Origin: Chamaecrista fasciculata
Lineage: Eukaryota; Streptophyta; Magnoliopsida; Fabales; Fabaceae
Direction: 5' to 3'
DNA: 64,000 nucleotides
Assembly (NCBI GenBank): GCA_003254925.1
Contig: QANZ01021877.1
Coordinates: 40,947-104,946, forward strand
Each line of letters begins with the position of its first letter. Position 1 is the first letter of the stretch. This document shows positions 60,401-64,000 of the stretch, piece after piece. A program made the translations under genes and the position numbers. The notes beneath the pieces were generated by a model. That model was not told the origin of the DNA, did not search any database, and was given only the letters and a program-made list of their open reading frames with translations.

Positions 60401-61341
60401 CGTACATATATATATATACACACAGTCACACACCACACCGTCAATAATTAGTATATACCATCATGCATTCATGGATACATATGAGATCTGATCGAGTTTG
60501 GGAGAATAATTACCTAAGAGAAAACCTATTATTTGGTTTCTAAATTTATAGTTTGTTAACTAATTAGTCATTGAATTATTATAATTGTTAAATTCAAAGT
60601 GAAATAGTAGGTTTTCTCATTATTACTTAATTACCTCGGAAGAAATTTTTCTGAGAATACAGAGAGGGGAGACAAAGTTGAAATCCAGCGTGGTGCAGTT
60701 CTCCATTCTCTCCCAGCATGGTTGGGTACCCTGTACCAATATAATTAAATTTGATCACGTGGATCATATACAATTAAGCTAAGATGGGTGACGATGATCA
60801 TGAGTAATAGTGTATTTAATTAATTAAAATGGAAAGAAAATCTCAAAATCATGATGAGAATTACTATACGTACCTGAACAAGGGTATGGATAATGTGGGT
60901 AGAGCGGGTGAGGATGTCGTCAACAATTGCCAAGAATGAGGCAACATCGAAGACGCTAAATGAGTTATCATGATCAGACATGGTATTACGTGGGTTATTA
61001 TGCTCATTACTCTCACCATTTGGGAAATTATGCTCATGACTCTCATGACCATTTGGGAAATTATGCCCATGACTCTCATGACCATTTGGGAAATTATGCC
61101 CACCATGATGACGCTCACCATTTGGGAAATTATGCCCATGACTCTCACCAATTGGGAAATTATGCCCATGACTCTCACCAATTGGGAAGATAATAGCATC
61201 CATGTTTACATGCGGCTCAGGTAACCCGACCGTCAGCTGATCAGACGTGGTGGTTAGGTTATGCTCAATGTGACTCTCACTATTTGTGACGACAGTCGTA
61301 GCAAGCTGCTCATTCTCAGAAATGATCAGCTCATCAGACAT
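57416..61341 (-). CDS. Sieve element occlusion (SEO) protein with His-rich N-terminus
   Basis: Six exons with continuous phase: 61341-60874, 60730-60635, 60388-59830, 59686-59556, 59060-58572 and 58039-57416, for 788 residues. SEO proteins form the P-protein filaments that accumulate in phloem sieve elements of dicots and are linked to plugging after wounding. The SEO N-terminal domain (DVASFLAIVDDILTRST; WDAKAVITLAALAMEYGDFW) is followed by the thioredoxin-like middle (KKVLLFISTLDVTHEEI; MPWYVV) and the C-terminal domain (YTLFYGGTDPEWI; GWALLTKGS). The conserved C-terminal cysteine cluster ends in YKCCHKD. The family is usually near 700-750 residues. The excess comes partly from a tandem repeat at residues 52-115 (six FPxGESHGHN-like units, 14 His). 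Introns 4 and 5 hold fold-back repeats. The ATG at 61341 follows a TATA box by about 110 bp. Confidence 0.95.
58120..58440. repeat. Fold-back repeat in SEO intron 5
   Basis: The left arm gagaaaatatattattttgtctc and the right arm aaatagtagattttctc frame repeated attattt-ggtc / gacc-aaat words. It resembles the one-armed stretch at 10575. A short cousin (gagaaaacctattatttgg ... aaatagtaggttttctc, 60518-60620) lies in intron 2. No target duplication is readable. Confidence 0.55.
58473..58506. repeat. (CATA)n microsatellite in SEO intron 5
   Basis: About eight acat/cata tetramers in a row. Confidence 0.9.
59136..59506. mobile_element. Fold-back element in SEO intron 4 with 10-bp target duplication
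   Basis: The left arm words (tttaatccca, tctcaatttgatcacatatcttt) mirror the right (agatatgagaccaaatgtgc, gaccaaaattgcag). The flanks repeat aaattaatta exactly at 59126-59135 and 59507-59516, although this AT-only word is weak evidence. Related to 5430-5830. Confidence 0.6.
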
Positions 61342-61447
61342 ATTGGACACAACCTAGCTTTGGACTTTGAAGCAACAACGTAACACACAATATAATTGGT
61401 AAGTTGCTGATCGAGTTTGTTGTGCTCTCAACAAGCCTTTCTTCCCC

Positions 61448-61456
61448 TATTTATAA
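61448..61456 (-). promoter_or_regulatory. TATA box of the SEO gene
   Basis: On the minus strand the sequence is TATAAATAG, about 107 bp upstream of the ATG. The usual 30-bp spacing would put transcription start near 61420, giving a leader of roughly 75 bp. It is inferred from sequence only. Confidence 0.7.
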
Positions 61457-61784
61457 CCAAAACCCAGGGCACAAATTTCCCCACCTAACCATGCATGACC
61501 ATTTGAATCATTTTCTATCAATTTACTTAGATCCAAATGATTCATATTAAATTATATCTGCGCTCCATCATTTTATACAAATTGGTATTATTTTTTTTGT
61601 ACTTTATATATTGTTCTATTGTTATTATTTAAATAATAAATTAATACTACTATTCTGATTGATATTATTATAATTTCAACTTGGACGAGGTCATAACTGA
61701 TCATTTTGTAAAAACTTTGAAAGGACTTTTTTTTAAGTCTTACTTTTTATATTTAAAAAAGACAGAAGAGAGAAAAAAAAAATG

Positions 61785-62365
61785 AAGACTTGCATGCACA
61801 TAGTAAAAATGAAGAATGGTCTACTTTAATTTAATTATCATTTAAAACACATGCAGCAAGCCTGCAACTTGTGTCATGGAAATTGGAAAGTTAAATGCAA
61901 TTGATACATAATCTATTTCTATTTATTAGATTGATGTAATAATGATTTTTTTTTCTTGAAACATAATTTATATAAAAGCAAGNATATTTTAAATATCTAT
62001 CAAGTATTAGATATCAAATAGGATATAAATATATATGGATACTAACCAGTAACTAATTAGATAATAACAACAATTTGGAGTACGGAAATAATTTTTAAAA
62101 TTATGAAAATAGATTAAATTTCATTAATTTATACGTATTAATTAATAGATCTGCACAATATGCGGGAAAGACTTGCATGCACATAGTAAAAATGAAGAAT
62201 GGTCTACTTTAATTTAATTATCATTTAAAACACATGCAGCAAGCCTGCAACTTGTGTCATGGAAATTGGAAAGTTAAATGCAATTGATACATAATCTATT
62301 TCTATTTATTAGATTGATGTAATAATGATTTTTTTTTCTTGAAACATAATTTATATAAAAGCAAG
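61785..62365. repeat. Exact 198-bp direct repeat around an N
   Basis: 61785-61982 and 62168-62365 read identically, base for base, by eye. The first copy stops exactly at the N (61983). The second continues into the retroposon. The 184 bp between them are unique AT-rich sequence. Likely an assembly seam; see finding. Confidence 0.9.
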
Positions 62366-62954
62366 GTAAAATTAACTACAATACAAATGAAAACAAAGTA
62401 AAAATAGTAAATCACTCCCTAGTATAAACAGCAACACTAGACAGGATATCAACATGAAGGTGGGAGGTTTACAACCCATCCAAGAAGACTCATCCTCGTT
62501 TTAGACACATTGGCATGATAATCAACTGCCAAGTTAGCGGATATAGTTATCCAGCTAAAGCTACAACCATCTAAAAAACAGAAAACATAAATAAAGTCAT
62601 CTAAAAGAGATAAACCATTCCAAACAGAACAGTAGGCAACTCCAATGGTTGTTCTAAAAAAATATAAACCGACTCAAAGCAATAATAATAAGATAATAAA
62701 ATGAAATGACGCCATGGAAGAGCACCCAAAAATCAGTACCAAACCAGGAAGCCGTTGTGGAAGTCAGAAGTCGTCGTGGAATGCTTAGTTCAGATTCGCC
62801 ACCATGGGAACCCTGATCCAGAACGACATCACCACAAAATTCTATAACCAAAGGGAGGGCCACCGCCGCTGAGACAGTGACGGGCCAAAGTTTCACTCAG
62901 AAAAACTCTCATGGCGGAGAGGGTTTTCTCTCACAAAAGAGAGGTTTTAGGGCC
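62331..62954 (-). mobile_element. Second copy of the RNase H-tailed retroposon
   Basis: The 624-bp insertion is flanked by an exact 15-bp duplication, gatgtaataatgatt (62316-62330 and 62955-62969), with the T run at its left edge. It aligns over its whole length with 15141-15768, including the 5' start (gaggtttt / aaaacctc side) and the RNase H-like tail (DGCSFSWI, SANLAVDY). The reading frame is more damaged than in the first copy. Its start codon region differs (MKLWPVTVSAAVALPL). Confidence 0.82.
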
Positions 62955-62984
62955 GATGTAATAATGATTAGGCAAAAGACCCTT

Positions 62985-63290
62985 TCGTGCCCCTAACATT
63001 TGCAGTCATTTTCAATTATGCCCCTAACGTTTCATTTGTGTCAGTTGTGCCACAAATGTGAAACGTTAGTTTCAATTATGTCCCCAACTTTGACTCAATG
63101 TTGATGTGTCAATTTTTTTTTGAATTGAATATGTGGCAAGATGACTGGATAAATAAAACATCCATGATTTATTTTTTATCCATCATGGAATTTCCTACGT
63201 GGATTTATATTCACTAAACCAAAAAATGAAGATGAAAATGAAAAGGATGTTTTATTTATTCAATCATCTTGCCATGGTGGATAAAAAATA
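62985..63290. repeat. MITE-like repeat with mirrored TGGCAAGATGA arms
   Basis: The first part (ggcaaaagacc, tatgcccctaacgttt, gaaacgttag) resembles the MITE at 32925-33163. The second part has mirrored arms: gtggcaagatgactgg...aaataaaacatcc near 63131-63163 and ggatgttttatttattcaa...atcttgccatg near 63246-63278. Its ends and target duplication are unclear. Confidence 0.45.
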
Positions 63291-63590
63291 GGCCAAAGTC
63301 CTATTTTGGTCCCTTTGTTATGCTCATTGTTCCAAATAGGTCCTTCAATTATTTTTCGTTCCATATTTATCCCTCAGTTATTCAAAACTTGTCAAAGTTG
63401 GTCCCTCTAACGTTTTCCATCCATTTTTCTGTTAAAAAAGAGGAAAAATAAACTTTCATCCCCAAAATTTTTATTTTTTTTATATTAAAGTCATTTTCTT
63501 TTTATAATAGGATCAAAACGTAAGAAAAGGAAATAAATTAAGATTTTAAGTAAATTTACTCAAAACACAAAATCTCTCTCTCTCTTTCTT
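63291..63590 (+). repeat. Second GGCCAAAGTCCTATTTTGG repeat, upstream of a coding start
   Basis: It matches 55729-56010 nearly end to end (see that entry) and again ends in ctctctct just before an ATG. It may include part of the leader of the following gene. Confidence 0.7.
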
Positions 63591-63630
63591 AACTTCGCAT
63601 TTCGAACTCTCTCATTCTCATTCAATTACT

Positions 63631-63950
63631 ATGGACTCCCAACCCAAAATAGAAGCTTCTATTGTTGATACGAATCTGATGAACATGACGTTATCGGACC
63701 TCGTTTCCAAGATTCACGATGCAGAAGCCAAAGAAGCCCGACTCAAAGGCGAGATCGAGGACAAATCGATAGCGATTGACTGGCTTAGTGAGAGAATCAA
63801 GTACAATAACTTGGAAAACAGAAAAGCGCAAGAGGTATTGAAGGAACAACGCAAGAAAGGAGAGAGATACGAGAAATTGATTGAAGATCTGGCAATTCAA
63901 AACCGCGAATTGAGGGAGGAATTGAAGAAAAACGAGAAGCTTTCTCTCTT

Positions 63951-64000
<50 letters not shown>
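63631..64000 (+). CDS. Start of a coiled-coil protein gene (partial)
   Basis: From ATG 63631 (context attactATGGAC) an open frame of about 105 codons runs to about 63945. It then enters a gtgtgt/gagaga microsatellite, where the true exon end cannot be fixed. The protein is strongly charged, with heptad-like spacing from about residue 20 on (LSDLVSKIHDAEAKEARLKG, then LKEQRKKGERYEKLIEDLAI), typical of a coiled coil. The family is not recognised. The upstream ctctctct tract and 5' flank agree with a real plant gene start. Codon content is far less AT-biased than the surroundings. The rest lies beyond the window. Confidence 0.65.
63958..64000. repeat. (GT)n(GA)n microsatellite at window edge
   Basis: tgtgtgtg passes directly into gagagaga up to the last base of the window, probably in or next to an intron of the coiled-coil gene. 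Confidence 0.9.

Noticed and set aside
60997-61188. CRISPR-like array in the repeated 30-33-bp units of SEO exon 1
   Set aside because: The units are contiguous coding repeats without unique spacers, in a plant gene.
60960-61224. His/Tyr-rich plus-strand frames and a second minus frame over the repeat
   Set aside because: By-products of the tandem repeat. The exon 1 frame is fixed by the downstream SEO domain and the ATG/TATA position.

Overview
The window looks like nuclear DNA of a flowering plant, most likely a eudicot. The sequence is AT-rich with scattered genes and many transposon remnants. The genes have GT-AG introns, and four encode plant-type proteins: an ALOG/LSH transcription factor, an APO organelle RNA-binding protein, a GILT thiol reductase, and a sieve-element-occlusion (SEO) phloem protein. 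I cannot name the species.

Layout. 0.1-0.5 kb holds a repeat remnant. 2.56-3.61 kb holds the last three exons of a plus-strand gene I could not identify. 3.6-20.5 kb is intergenic and densely filled with insertions: fold-back (MITE-like) elements with 9-10 bp target duplications, two poly(A) retroposons with 15-19 bp target duplications, a SINE-like unit and a solo LTR. 20.79-21.48 kb is a single-exon ALOG gene. 21.5-35.2 kb is a long gene-poor stretch with a second solo LTR, a tRNA-derived SINE nested in another repeat, and more fold-back elements. 35.68-35.77 kb is a tRNA-Ser(CGA) gene on the minus strand. 38.74-40.96 kb is an APO4-like gene (minus). 45.34-47.99 kb is a five-exon GILT gene (minus). 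48.9-50.9 kb is an internally deleted Ty1/copia element. 56.1-56.5 kb is a broken peroxiredoxin IIE-like copy. 57.42-61.34 kb is a six-exon SEO gene (minus). At the right edge the first exon of a coiled-coil protein gene starts at 63631 and runs out of the window.

The genes do not form an obvious pathway; they read as an ordinary plant gene neighbourhood. The most informative signals are structural. At least seven insertions have exact target-site duplications that I could read by eye. A non-autonomous retroposon family keeps a LINE RNase H tail. The SEO protein has a histidine-rich tandem repeat in its N-terminus. The GILT protein has CxxS in place of the CxxC active site. Single N bases mark assembly seams, one of which looks like a joint between a haplotype with a MITE insertion and one without. 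I found no CRISPR array, phage, bacterial operon or convincing new multi-gene system. Exon boundaries come from GT/AG sites with unbroken reading phase and were checked by codon counting only, not against transcripts.
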